A DNA stretch of 8,539 bases, taken from assembly GCA_039034155.1 (NCBI GenBank), contig JBCCBI010000245.1:1-8539 (forward strand). Reading direction: 5' to 3'. The notes beneath the pieces were generated by a model. That model did not search any database. It was not told where the DNA came from and saw only the letters and a list, made by a program, of their open reading frames with translations. Below, in pieces: positions 1-6,646 of this stretch. This DNA is from JBCCBI01 sp039034155. Its GTDB lineage: Bacteria > Deinococcota > Deinococci > Deinococcales > Trueperaceae. Within the stretch, counting starts at the first letter, position 1. Each line of letters begins with the position of its first letter. The position numbers and the translations under genes were made by a program.

Positions 1-2
1 CT

Positions 3-62
3 GACAGAGCTATGTCACACTTACTTGACAAGCTGCCCAAACGTGAGGCTGTAGACGGCTGA
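3..62 (+). pseudogene. Frameshifted upstream part of the ABC exporter gene (5' end outside window)
   Basis: This frame is open from the window edge and reads AMSHLLDKLPKREAVDG before a TGA at 60-62. The main ABC frame is closed upstream by a TAG at 52-54, yet between that stop and the first usable start (TTG at 100) it still reads like exporter sequence (ESKWREVYTILAG). Removing one base in the GG at 57-58 joins the two into LLDKLPKREAVDAESKWREVYTILAG. That matches the usual layout of an exporter: end of the first membrane helix, short outside loop, second helix. I infer a one-base insertion, either a true mutation or a sequencing or assembly error near a contig end. The first membrane helix would lie before position 1. 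Confidence 0.55.
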
Positions 63-99
63 ATCGAAGTGGCGCGAAGTTTACACAATTTTAGCTGGC

Positions 100-1731
100 T
101 TGTTTGCGCTTTATGTTGTTGTCTGGGTACCAGGTACGTATATGCGCACCTACTTTGCGGGCAAAGGCGGTAGCATCGCTGTGTTTGACCTACGCCGCGA
201 CCTCTACGACCGCATTTTGCGCATGTCAGCATCTTTTTTTAAGCGCAACCGCTCAGGTAGTGTGGTGTCGCGGCTGATTAGTGATGTAGAACTTACCCAA
301 AACTTGGTGGGGAGCGCCCTTACCAATGTTTGGATGGACTCAACAGCAGTTTTGGTTGTGCTCTTTTTCCTCGTTCGGATTGATGTGCGTGTGACCCTTG
401 TTGCACTGGTCACGTTTCCTATTTATATTTTGCTGTTTCGCTATTTTCAAAACGAAATTCGCGACTCAACTCACCGCATTCAAGAAGGCATTTCAGATAT
501 GGCGGGTAACGCGCAAGAAAAAATTGCCGGTAGTGCTATTGTCCACGCGTTTACCCAAGAAAAACGTGAAAATAACATGTTCCGCGAGAGTTCAGATGAT
601 CTGTTTAGTGCCACCATGCGGCGGGTGCGCTTTCGCGGTGCTAACAATGCATCTACAGGTTTAGTCACCCAAAGCGCGCCCCTGCTGGTGATGCTCTACG
701 GCGGCTATTTAGTAACGCGCGGACAACTTAGCGTGGGGCAACTGGTTGCCGTAAGCATGTATTTGCGGCCGCTCTACTTACCGCTCGAGCGCTTCAGTGA
801 ACTCAATGTAGTACTGTCCAACGCCCTTGCTGCCCTTGACCGCATTTTTAACGTGATGGACCATGAACCAGACATTCAAGATAGCCCCGGTGCCGCCAAG
901 CTCAAAACGATTCGCGGTGCGGTTGAGTTTCAAGATGTAGCTTTTCACTATCCTGCGACAAGCTATACCTCTGCAAAAAATGAGTCTGTAGAGGCTGATT
1001 CTGTAGAGGCTGATTCTATAGAGGCTATCAACGTGGAAGATGGTAGTAACGCACCAACTTTAGAAGACGTGAGCCTCGAGGTTCAACCAGGGCAAAAAGT
1101 TGCCTTTGTGGGCCCCAGTGGTGCTGGCAAAAGCACCTTAGTCAGCCTCATCCCGCGCTTTTATGATGTTGCCGAGGGCACAATTTACGTTGATGGACAC
1201 GACATTCGTGATGTCAAAGTTAAATCGCTACGCAAACACATCGGCATGGTTTTGCAAACGCCTATTTTGTTTAGCGGCAGCGTGCGCGACAACGTGCGTT
1301 ATGGCAAGCCAGATGCGAGTCAGACTGAGCTCATTGAAGCTTGTAAAGCTGCCAACGCATTCGACTTTATTCGCGAATTGCCCAGAGGCTTTGATAGTGA
1401 AGTTGGTGAAAGTGGCGCGCTGCTTTCGGGCGGTCAGCGGCAACGCCTCACCATTGCACGGGCGTTTCTTAAAGACCCTACTATTTTAATTTTAGATGAA
1501 GCAACAAGCGCACTAGATAGCGAGTCTGAGCGGCTTATTCAAGACGCGCTCGAGCGGCTCATGGTCGGGCGTACCACGTTCATCATCGCTCACAGGCTCA
1601 GCACGGTGATTGGTGCTGACATGATTGTCGTCATGCAAGCTGGGCGCGTGGTGGATGTTGGCACTCACAATGAACTGCTAGCACGGCGTGGGCTTTACCA
1701 GAATCTTTACCAAAAAGCTGCTGCTGCATAG
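100..1731 (+). CDS. ABC exporter half-transporter, fused permease and ATPase (N-terminus missing)
   Basis: Type I ABC exporter subunit in the inner membrane that uses ATP to move a lipid, drug or peptide outward; the substrate cannot be told. Residues 1 to about 260 are the membrane domain, including the coupling region RRDLYDRILRMSASFF. The rest is the ATPase: Walker A GPSGAGKST at 338-346, Q-loop Q386, signature LSGGQ at 442-446, Walker B ILILDE with catalytic E467, D-loop SALD at 470-473, and switch H498. All ATPase motifs are intact. The TTG start at 100 has no ribosome binding site and is probably not the true start: the protein lacks the first membrane helix, and coding sequence continues upstream in another frame (see 3-62). 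A roughly 30-residue acidic insertion (about 290-315) follows the FHYP strand that carries the ATP-stacking aromatic residue. The stop is 7 bp from the stop of the convergent SDR gene. Family is certain; the start is not. Confidence 0.9.
   Translation: MFALYVVVWVPGTYMRTYFAGKGGSIAVFDLRRDLYDRILRMSASFFKRNRSGSVVSRLISDVELTQNLVGSALTNVWMDSTAVLVVLFFLVRIDVRVTLVALVTFPIYILLFRYFQNEIRDSTHRIQEGISDMAGNAQEKIAGSAIVHAFTQEKRENNMFRESSDDLFSATMRRVRFRGANNASTGLVTQSAPLLVMLYGGYLVTRGQLSVGQLVAVSMYLRPLYLPLERFSELNVVLSNALAALDRIFNVMDHEPDIQDSPGAAKLKTIRGAVEFQDVAFHYPATSYTSAKNESVEADSVEADSIEAINVEDGSNAPTLEDVSLEVQPGQKVAFVGPSGAGKSTLVSLIPRFYDVAEGTIYVDGHDIRDVKVKSLRKHIGMVLQTPILFSGSVRDNVRYGKPDASQTELIEACKAANAFDFIRELPRGFDSEVGESGALLSGGQRQRLTIARAFLKDPTILILDEATSALDSESERLIQDALERLMVGRTTFIIAHRLSTVIGADMIVVMQAGRVVDVGTHNELLARRGLYQNLYQKAAAA
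982..1026 (+). repeat. 15-bp in-frame tandem repeat, three copies, inside the ABC ATPase domain
   Basis: Three contiguous 15-bp units: GAGTCTGTAGAGGCT, GATTCTGTAGAGGCT and GATTCTATAGAGGCT. They encode ESVEA, DSVEA and DSIEA (residues 295-309). They lie in a surface loop between the first two strands of the nucleotide-binding domain, where homologues usually have only a few residues. Because the unit is a multiple of three, slippage would change loop length without breaking the frame. The repeats are acidic and probably disordered. Confidence 0.9.
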
Positions 1732-1738
1732 CTCTTTA

Positions 1739-2626
1739 TTATGTCGGGTTTATGTTGCGTGCAATAAGACGGTCTAACCAGCGTTTGGGTAAGAGCATAG
1801 GCAGGGTCCAATTCACAAACTTGTTGGGTACAGGTGCGTAACGTACGTTTGGCTTTGCACTTAGTAAGGCTTGCCAGATCACGTCTGCAATAACTTCCGG
1901 GGCAAGACCGTTTTTACCTTCTTGAAGCATGTAAGCTTTAAAACGCTGCAAACTCGCGCCATAGTCAGTTGATGCAAACTTCTCAAGGTTTACTGCAGCT
2001 GATTTATCCCAGATAGGCGTTTTGACCGAACCCGGACCGACAATAATAACGTCGATGCCATATTGCATAAGTTCGCGGCGGAGGGATTCACTGTAGCCCT
2101 CGAGTGCATGTTTGGAGGCAACGTAGGGACCAACAAAGGGGGCACCTTGTTTGCCGCCAACTGAGCTAATATTGATGATACGGCCGGGTTTACCCGTACG
2201 TGCGCGGTCACTTCCTAATAGCGGCGCAAAAGCTTTGACCATGTTGTGAACTGCGACAAGATTTACCTCGAGCTGGTGTCGTAAGTCATCACTTGTAAGG
2301 TGTAAGAGTGGACCCTCCACAGCAATACCCGCGTTATTCACAAGTCCCCATAAGGTTCCACTTTGTAAGGTATCTTCCACAGTTGCTACGGCTTTGGTAA
2401 TAGCTGCTTCATCGGTGACATCTAGTAGAAGTGGCGTTACACTATCAGCAAAGCGCTGCTGCAGTTGGCTTGCATCTTGTGCTTTACGCACCGTCGCAAA
2501 CACATGAACGCCGCGCTCTATTAAGTAAGCTGTGGTAGCTAAGCCGATACCACTCGAGCATCCTGTAATCACTACAGCTTTACTGTTGATTGTGCTAGCT
2601 AGCGTATTTGTGTGTTCTGCTGACAT
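1739..2626 (-). CDS. Classical short-chain dehydrogenase/reductase (SDR), last gene of the operon
   Basis: NAD(P)-dependent oxidoreductase of 295 residues, probably cytosolic, acting on an alcohol or ketone. Visible motifs: dinucleotide-binding TGCSSGIG at 21-28, NNAG at 97-100, structural N122, catalytic Ser in NISS (154-155), Y168 and K172 (YVASK), then VGPGSVKT. The full catalytic set is present. R47 after the second strand suggests NADP(H). The C-terminus (NKFVNWTLPMLLPKRWLDRLIARN) has an amphipathic, hydrophobic look that may touch membranes or close over a lipophilic substrate. An upstream ATG at 2677 would add 17 unconserved residues. I chose 2626 because it begins just before the Rossmann strand and forms a TAATG overlap with the preceding gene. 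It is only distantly similar to the neighbouring SDR, so the pair is not a recent duplication. Confidence 0.9.
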   Translation of the reverse strand: MSAEHTNTLASTINSKAVVITGCSSGIGLATTAYLIERGVHVFATVRKAQDASQLQQRFADSVTPLLLDVTDEAAITKAVATVEDTLQSGTLWGLVNNAGIAVEGPLLHLTSDDLRHQLEVNLVAVHNMVKAFAPLLGSDRARTGKPGRIINISSVGGKQGAPFVGPYVASKHALEGYSESLRRELMQYGIDVIIVGPGSVKTPIWDKSAAVNLEKFASTDYGASLQRFKAYMLQEGKNGLAPEVIADVIWQALLSAKPNVRYAPVPNKFVNWTLPMLLPKRWLDRLIARNINPT

Positions 2627-2628
2627 TA
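2624..2628 (-). promoter_or_regulatory. TAATG stop/start overlap coupling the two SDR genes
   Basis: On the minus strand the TAA stop of the upstream SDR shares its last A with the ATG of the downstream SDR. No AGGAG-like sequence lies directly before this ATG, so the second gene is probably translated by ribosomes terminating on the first. This fixes the start at 2626 and implies matched expression of the two enzymes. Confidence 0.75.
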
Positions 2629-3525
2629 TGCAGGCGTGGCAACACGTTGGTCTAGATGTTCTACACTTACGTCCCACAACCTTTCTTGGGTTTTCACATC
2701 ACGTGCCAGCGGGTTCACCTCTTCTTCTACGTTCGGTGGACCATAATAAGTGCCAGTGATGCCTTTCGCATCTGCAGATGACGCCAAGTAAACTGCGGAC
2801 GCAGCACCATCATGTGGGGTTCGGCGTAATCTTAAACGGCGAATCGGTGCAGCCAATTTATAGATGAGGCCGTTGTTTTGGGTAAAGCCTGTCACCACAA
2901 CGCCTGGATGCACTGCGTTGGCGGTCACGCCACTCTCTGCTAATTTTCTTGCCAATGTAAACGCGTGTAGCACATTGGCTAGCTTACTTTGGCTGTAGAC
3001 AGCCCACCCCGCGCCATACTGCCCTTTACCCTCAGTTTGCCACGTGTGTTCAAACTGCACATCATCCCAGTGGATGCGCCCATCTAAGTGCGCTATTGAC
3101 GATTGATTGATGATGCGTGCCTCACCATGTTGCTGAGCAGTTTGTTTGAGGTCATCCAATAACTCATACGTGAGCAAAAAATAGCTGAGGTGGTTAAGTG
3201 CCCACGTCATCTCGATGCCATCTGCACTTTCTTGACGCGTTGTAAACCATGCACCTGCGTTATTGACGAGTACGTCTAGTCTGTCTAGGTCGTTTTTTAA
3301 CGTACTTGCCAAGGTTCGTACTTCTACTTGATTGGATAAATCTGCAACGTAATAATGGATGTTGTCATTGCCTGTTTGCTGGCGAATCTCTTGCGACGTT
3401 GAAATGCATTTTTGTGCGTTTCTGCCGATGATGACTGTACGCGCGCCTTGTTTAGCGAGGTCGCGGGCAATAGCTTTGCCGATGCCGTTGGTAGCACCTG
3501 TAATGACGGCTGTTTTTCCTTGCAT
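2626..3525 (-). CDS. SDR oxidoreductase, retinol dehydrogenase / WWOX-like type
   Basis: NAD(P)-dependent oxidoreductase of 299 residues. Motifs: TGATNGIG at 9-16, R35 after the second strand (favours NADP(H)), NNAG at 88-91, N111, S143 in INQSS, and catalytic Y177 and K181 (YSQSK), then HPGVVVTGF. The long segment between the serine strand and the tyrosine, the W-A-L-N-H sequence and the HPG motif are typical of the retinol dehydrogenase-like branch, whose bacterial members are mostly of unknown substrate. The catalytic residues are complete. The start is supported by an AAGGAG 8 nt upstream. It is third in the operon, 48 nt after the hydrolase gene, and overlaps the next SDR by one base. 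Confidence 0.9.
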   Translation of the reverse strand: MQGKTAVITGATNGIGKAIARDLAKQGARTVIIGRNAQKCISTSQEIRQQTGNDNIHYYVADLSNQVEVRTLASTLKNDLDRLDVLVNNAGAWFTTRQESADGIEMTWALNHLSYFLLTYELLDDLKQTAQQHGEARIINQSSIAHLDGRIHWDDVQFEHTWQTEGKGQYGAGWAVYSQSKLANVLHAFTLARKLAESGVTANAVHPGVVVTGFTQNNGLIYKLAAPIRRLRLRRTPHDGAASAVYLASSADAKGITGTYYGPPNVEEEVNPLARDVKTQERLWDVSVEHLDQRVATPA

Positions 3526-3531
3526 AGTATG

Positions 3532-3539
3532 AACTCCTT
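3532..3539 (-). promoter_or_regulatory. Strong Shine-Dalgarno (AAGGAGTT) for the retinol-dehydrogenase-like SDR
   Basis: Minus-strand AAGGAGTT, with AAGGAG ending 8 nt before the ATG at 3525. It supports this start. The rest of the 48-nt spacer holds a small 8-bp tandem duplication (GATTTAAC twice, 3546-3561) and no terminator or promoter that I can see. Confidence 0.75.
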
Positions 3540-3573
3540 GTGATTGATTTAACGATTTAACGATGCTTGGCGT

Positions 3574-4305
3574 TTAGACAACGTGCGCAGCACGTACATA
3601 TCTCCGTTCAAAGCGTGTAAATTGAGTATGTAATTCAGGTGCATTTAAGGCTTTACCGTGCTGAAACAGCACCACATCTGCTTGCTTAGTAAGTTCAGCA
3701 AAGCGCCGTATGCTTTGCAAACCTAGAGGGCGATCCTCGTATAAAAATGGCTCGGTGAGTCCTAGCAAATTTAAGCAAACATCAGCTGCAAAAAGCACGC
3801 GTTGACCCGTTGGAGATGACCACCCTAGCGCAATTTGCCCAGCACTATGCCCCGGCATGTGATACACATCTAGCCCACCTGCAAATGGCAGCACATCACC
3901 ATCTGACACGTGCTGAATGTTTGATACGGGCGCAATATATTTTGGCTGCTGGTTAATGTAAAGTCGCGTTGCCAGTTGACCAAGCACTGTTGGCGCAGGT
4001 GTGTAAGGTCTTGCCCAACGCCCCTGGGTAACCAAAGCAGCATCTTCTGGGTGCATCCACACCTTGGCACCTGTCTGCGCAACGACACCTGCAAGACCAC
4101 CTGTATGGTCAAGGTGCGCGTGCGTGACGATGATGTTGGTAATCTGTCCCAGTTTTTTACTAGCTTGGACAATCTCATCTGCAAAACTCGCCGTGCCAGC
4201 ATCGATGAGGGTGAGTTCGTCACTATCAGCAGGTTTAAGTACAAATACGTTGGTGATGGCAGTGCCTACGCGCCACAAGCCGGGTAAAACCTCTTGAAAA
4301 GTCAT
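3574..4305 (-). CDS. Metallo-beta-lactamase-fold hydrolase
   Basis: Metal-dependent hydrolase of 243 residues in the glyoxalase II / lactonase-like part of the superfamily, probably cytosolic since no signal peptide is visible. The full two-metal site is present: H62, H64, D66 and H67 (THAHLDHTGG), H153 (MPGHSAGQ), D175 (FAADV) and H216 (FQHGKA). The fold also shows the early LIDAG turn (33-37). Known relatives hydrolyse thioesters, lactones or similar esters; the substrate here cannot be read from sequence. An AAGG 7 nt before the ATG at 4305 supports the start. It follows the propeller gene by 36 nt in the operon, and its product could feed the two downstream SDRs (inference). Confidence 0.9.
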   Translation of the reverse strand: MTFQEVLPGLWRVGTAITNVFVLKPADSDELTLIDAGTASFADEIVQASKKLGQITNIIVTHAHLDHTGGLAGVVAQTGAKVWMHPEDAALVTQGRWARPYTPAPTVLGQLATRLYINQQPKYIAPVSNIQHVSDGDVLPFAGGLDVYHMPGHSAGQIALGWSSPTGQRVLFAADVCLNLLGLTEPFLYEDRPLGLQSIRRFAELTKQADVVLFQHGKALNAPELHTQFTRFERRYVRAAHVV

Positions 4306-4341
4306 GCGGGTGCCTTAGTTGATGGTATCTCAGACGATGGT

Positions 4342-5721
4342 TTAGTCAACAATAGCCAAGTCATGCGCACCTCGAGGCAGGTCAATCTGGCGGTCAGTTA
4401 ACGTCAAGGTTGGTTCTACACCACTTCGGTCAACATCAAAAAAGCTAAGCCAGCCGTTGCTACGTGGGGCATCATGATCTTGATAAATCACGACGGCAAT
4501 CTGGTCGCCGTCGGCATCGAACACGGCATCTTCAGGGAGAACGCCACGAAACCCAACTGGCTCGCCGTAGGTTGTAAGTATGCCTGTCGCGTCATCTACG
4601 CCGACGAGGGATAACGAAGATGCACCTCGAGCTGGCACCAAGCTAAGCGGCCCACCCGGCAGATAAGTACGTTCCATATTGACCACAGCAAGCAAGTCGC
4701 CAGTGCGATTCATTTCAAACGCTTCGGGGCTCTTAGAGACGGTGGCTTCGGAAATAAGACCTCGAGCTTCATCCTCAGGTGAAAGTGCCAGTGACAAAAT
4801 GGCACCGTTACCGTTCAACACAGCATCTGTTGGACGCGGTCCCCAAGCAACATCAGCAACTAGGAGATGATTACCACTGCGCGTCCAGCGGGCGACACTG
4901 AGCCAACGGTCCGTATAAAGTTCTGGCGTTTCAGCGACTACCGAGATCGGTATGCCGTTAGCATCTAGCTCAAAGCGGGCGAGCGTTACGGCTGTGTCAT
5001 TTAAAATCACGCCTGCTGCTTGACCACTTGGGTGAATCACGCTGTAGGTTGCACCGGGCGTCGCATCTGGGCGTTGCGGCGGTGAACTGACCTCGAGGTC
5101 AAACGCACGAACATCCCCCGGCAGTCCGTCTATGAGCGGCACGATGGTTAACTCGTTATCAATGTCTCTGCACGCAATCAGTAACCATGTACCTGTAGAC
5201 GCAATATCAACCGACATAGGTTCAACACAAACATCGACTTCACTGAGTACATCACCTGTGACAAGGTCAATCGTCGTGAGAGTACGCGTTATAGGCATGC
5301 CTTCGCGCACGCTGGAAACTTGCTCAATGTCATCAACCATGCCGCGCCCTGCCGTAACATACGCCAACGTGCCATCTGCTGAGACAGTTGTCGCGCCCGG
5401 CCAGCCCATCACTGTATTGGACGCTTCGGCTTGGATACGGGTTGGATTATCCGCTGTCAAGTCGGACAAGACAATAAGCGCGTCTTGCTCACCCTCCATG
5501 GGATAAAGCAAACCATCAGCATAAGCCGTTGCGGCCATGTCGGCATCTGCTAAAACCAATAACCTAGTGGCATCAAATGTATTTACGGCTGGGATGGCCT
5601 CGGGGACGCTAGGCGCACCATCTAGTAGATGCCAGCCTGCCAAGGTTAAGCCGATGCTCCCAACAATGACACCCAAACCAATGCCTAAGCCCACAAGTAG
5701 TCGGCGTAGTATTCGTTTCAT
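4342..5721 (-). CDS. Membrane-anchored or exported beta-propeller protein, first gene of the operon
   Basis: 459 residues. The N-terminus has basic K2, R3, R6 and R7 followed by a hydrophobic stretch at about 8-33, so it is a signal peptide or signal anchor. There is no lipobox cysteine, so it is not a lipoprotein. The rest is a run of propeller blades of YVTN/lactonase-like type, seen as repeated S-x-D/S-G-x-L-A-Y-V units: SADGTLAYVTAG at 114-125, STGTWLLIACRD at 175-186, HPSGQAAGVI at 230-239, SGNHLLVAD at 282-290, NRTGDLLAVVN at 338-348 and DADGDQIAVV at 402-411. The only two cysteines, C165 and C184, sit on neighbouring strands and could form a disulfide outside the cytoplasm. Function is unknown: ligand binding, scaffold or lactonase-like activity are all possible. 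An AAAGGAG 10 nt upstream supports the start. It lies opposite the tetR gene, next to the paired operators. Confidence 0.8.
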   Translation of the reverse strand: MKRILRRLLVGLGIGLGVIVGSIGLTLAGWHLLDGAPSVPEAIPAVNTFDATRLLVLADADMAATAYADGLLYPMEGEQDALIVLSDLTADNPTRIQAEASNTVMGWPGATTVSADGTLAYVTAGRGMVDDIEQVSSVREGMPITRTLTTIDLVTGDVLSEVDVCVEPMSVDIASTGTWLLIACRDIDNELTIVPLIDGLPGDVRAFDLEVSSPPQRPDATPGATYSVIHPSGQAAGVILNDTAVTLARFELDANGIPISVVAETPELYTDRWLSVARWTRSGNHLLVADVAWGPRPTDAVLNGNGAILSLALSPEDEARGLISEATVSKSPEAFEMNRTGDLLAVVNMERTYLPGGPLSLVPARGASSLSLVGVDDATGILTTYGEPVGFRGVLPEDAVFDADGDQIAVVIYQDHDAPRSNGWLSFFDVDRSGVEPTLTLTDRQIDLPRGAHDLAIVD

Positions 5722-5731
5722 AGCTCTAAAA

Positions 5732-5738
5732 CTCCTTT
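5732..5738 (-). promoter_or_regulatory. Shine-Dalgarno (AAAGGAG) for the beta-propeller gene
   Basis: Minus-strand AAAGGAG, 10 nt before the ATG at 5721. This is a near-ideal anti-16S match, and it decides the start of the first operon gene. Confidence 0.75.
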
Positions 5739-5765
5739 ACAGGATTTATGCAGCGCGTTGAAGCT

Positions 5766-5783
5766 ACATGTTTATGTACATGT
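5766..5783 (-). promoter_or_regulatory. Small hairpin in the operon leader
   Basis: ACATGT, 6 nt, ACATGT: a six-base-pair stem with a six-nucleotide loop. It lies in what would be the untranslated leader between the predicted promoter and the ribosome binding site of the propeller gene. No run of T follows, so it is not a terminator. It may stabilise the mRNA, be an extra protein site, or be chance. Confidence 0.3.
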
Positions 5784-5813
5784 TGATAGACGTAACGAGC
5801 AAGCATCTAATTC

Positions 5814-5841
5814 ATGCTATGCTTGATGTTACCAATGGCAA
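5814..5841 (-). promoter_or_regulatory. Predicted sigma-70 promoter of the four-gene operon
   Basis: Minus-strand TTGCCA (5836-5841, five of six to TTGACA), 16-bp spacer, TAGCAT (5814-5819, four of six to TATAAT). The -35 box lies inside the first TGTTACC palindrome, so a bound repressor would exclude RNA polymerase. The predicted leader is about 85 nt. Confidence 0.45.
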
Positions 5842-5843
5842 CA
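5827..5843. promoter_or_regulatory. Operator O1, imperfect palindrome TGTTACC-N3-GGCAACA
   Basis: Seven-base arms around AAT with one mismatch (C for T in the right arm). It overlaps the -35 box of the operon promoter on the minus strand. Same core, spacing and flanks as O2, so it is very likely a site for the same protein, most simply the adjacent TetR-family regulator. Confidence 0.75.
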
Positions 5844-5859
5844 CGAGTAATATTGAGCG

Positions 5860-5865
5860 TATTAT
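5860..5865 (+). promoter_or_regulatory. Possible -10 box (TATTAT) of the tetR promoter
   Basis: TATTAT lies just before O2, so transcription would begin inside O2 and the repressor could block its own gene. The matching -35 position (5837-5842) is poor. A weak autoregulated promoter is a reasonable reading but not a firm one. Confidence 0.25.
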
Positions 5866-5869
5866 GCTA

Positions 5870-5886
5870 TGTTACCATCGGTAACA
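5870..5886. promoter_or_regulatory. Operator O2, perfect palindrome TGTTACC-ATC-GGTAACA
   Basis: Perfect seven-base arms around a three-base centre, 21 nt before the tetR start codon. O1 and O2 start 43 bp apart, close to four helical turns, so proteins bound at both would face the same side of the DNA. The position fits autoregulation of tetR plus joint repression of the divergent operon. Confidence 0.8.
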
Positions 5887-5907
5887 CTGTAAGCTAGAAA
5901 ACGCATT

Positions 5908-6492
5908 ATGGCTAATACGTCTTATCATCATGGAAATTTAAAGCAAGCACTCATTGCTGCTGCTCGCGAGCAACTTGCTGAACAAGGGGTTGCTTCGCTC
6001 AATTTGCGTGCGCTAGCACGTGGTCTCAAAGTCACGCACCCGGCGGTGTACCGTCACTTTAAGGACAAAGATGCTCTGCTCGAGGCAGTTGCTGAAGAGG
6101 GCTTTGTAGAGTTAACTGAACGTTTGCAAGCAGCTTCAGTTGCATCACCTGAGGATCACGCGCGTGGGCTCGAGCACATGGCGACTGCCTACATCGGGTT
6201 TGCCCTTGACCACCCCGAACTGCTTCAACTCATGTTTGTGCTGATGCCAGCAAGCGAACGCATGCAAAATGAAAGTTTGTACGCCGCCAGCAAGCAGGCA
6301 TATGCCGTGCTGCTCAGCAGTGTTGCGCACACAGACACTGATCCTTACATTAGCAGTGCGGTTGTGTGGGCGTTATTTCATGGGCTAGCAACGCTGACGA
6401 TTGACAAGCAGCTCGAGGTTTTAGGCGACCCTGATAAACGCCAAAAGGTCATTGCCCAAGCTGCACACGTGCTTGCGCGCGGCATGTTTTAA
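5908..6492 (+). CDS. TetR/AcrR-family transcriptional repressor (WHG-type ligand domain)
   Basis: 194-residue DNA-binding repressor. The N-terminus SYHHGNLKQALI leads into the TetR helix-turn-helix at about 28-51 (LNLRALARGLKVTHPAVYRHF), followed by the usual F-K-D-K-D-A-L-L. The C-terminal ligand and dimer domain ends with W154-A-L-F-H158-G159, which fits the WHG subgroup of TetR regulators. Members of this family release DNA on binding a small, often hydrophobic, molecule. It is divergent from the four-gene operon and follows the two palindromic operators, so local control plus autoregulation is the natural inference. No clear Shine-Dalgarno precedes the ATG at 5908, which suggests low expression, as expected for a local repressor. 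The start is supported by the conserved N-terminal SYHHGNL. Confidence 0.93.
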   Translation: MANTSYHHGNLKQALIAAAREQLAEQGVASLNLRALARGLKVTHPAVYRHFKDKDALLEAVAEEGFVELTERLQAASVASPEDHARGLEHMATAYIGFALDHPELLQLMFVLMPASERMQNESLYAASKQAYAVLLSSVAHTDTDPYISSAVVWALFHGLATLTIDKQLEVLGDPDKRQKVIAQAAHVLARGMF

Positions 6493-6646
6493 GGTCACTT
6501 AGCTAAATACCTAACGCATCTAAGTCAAATAGTGCCGTAATTGTTGCGTGTGTGCGCTCGAACGATGTCAGCCTATCTAGGAATAGCTGCTCAATATGTT
6601 CGCATTACCCCACAAAGCACATTGCATTTGCTATAAGTAGGGCATT
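6493..6646. other. Intergenic spacer between tetR and the DUF2339 gene
   Basis: 154 bp without a credible ORF. A weak stem (ACTTAG at 6497-6502 with CTAAGT at 6520-6525, 17-nt loop) follows the tetR stop but lacks a T run. Near the 3' end TGCTATAAG (6629-6637) resembles an extended -10 element, but its start point would fall only a few bases before the GTG at 6647. GTAGGG, 4 nt before the GTG, is a weak ribosome binding site. I see no operator copy here. Confidence 0.4.

Noticed and set aside
25..30. Perfect -35 hexamer TTGACA near the window start
   Set aside because: No matching -10 box at 16-18 bp, and the region reads as exporter coding sequence.
2627..2677. Longer start (ATG at 2677) for the last SDR, adding 17 residues
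   Set aside because: The extension overlaps the upstream SDR, has Cys-rich unconserved content, and the TAATG overlap gives a natural start at 2626.
1739..3525. The two SDR genes as a recent tandem duplication
   Set aside because: Their sequences differ throughout and belong to different SDR subtypes; only the generic Rossmann and YxxxK motifs are shared.
3976..4297. Plus-strand open frames opposite the hydrolase gene
   Set aside because: They mirror a complete hydrolase with all metal ligands and have no motif or ribosome binding site of their own.
5132..5506. 124-codon plus-strand open frame opposite the propeller gene
   Set aside because: Low-complexity Ser/Thr/Val translation typical of the antisense of a coding gene; no start signal or family resemblance.
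4342..5721. Lipoprotein signal on the propeller protein
   Set aside because: There is no cysteine near the end of the hydrophobic segment; the first cysteine is residue 165.
6497..6525. Stem after tetR as an intrinsic terminator
   Set aside because: Only six A/T-rich pairs with a 17-nt loop and no T run.
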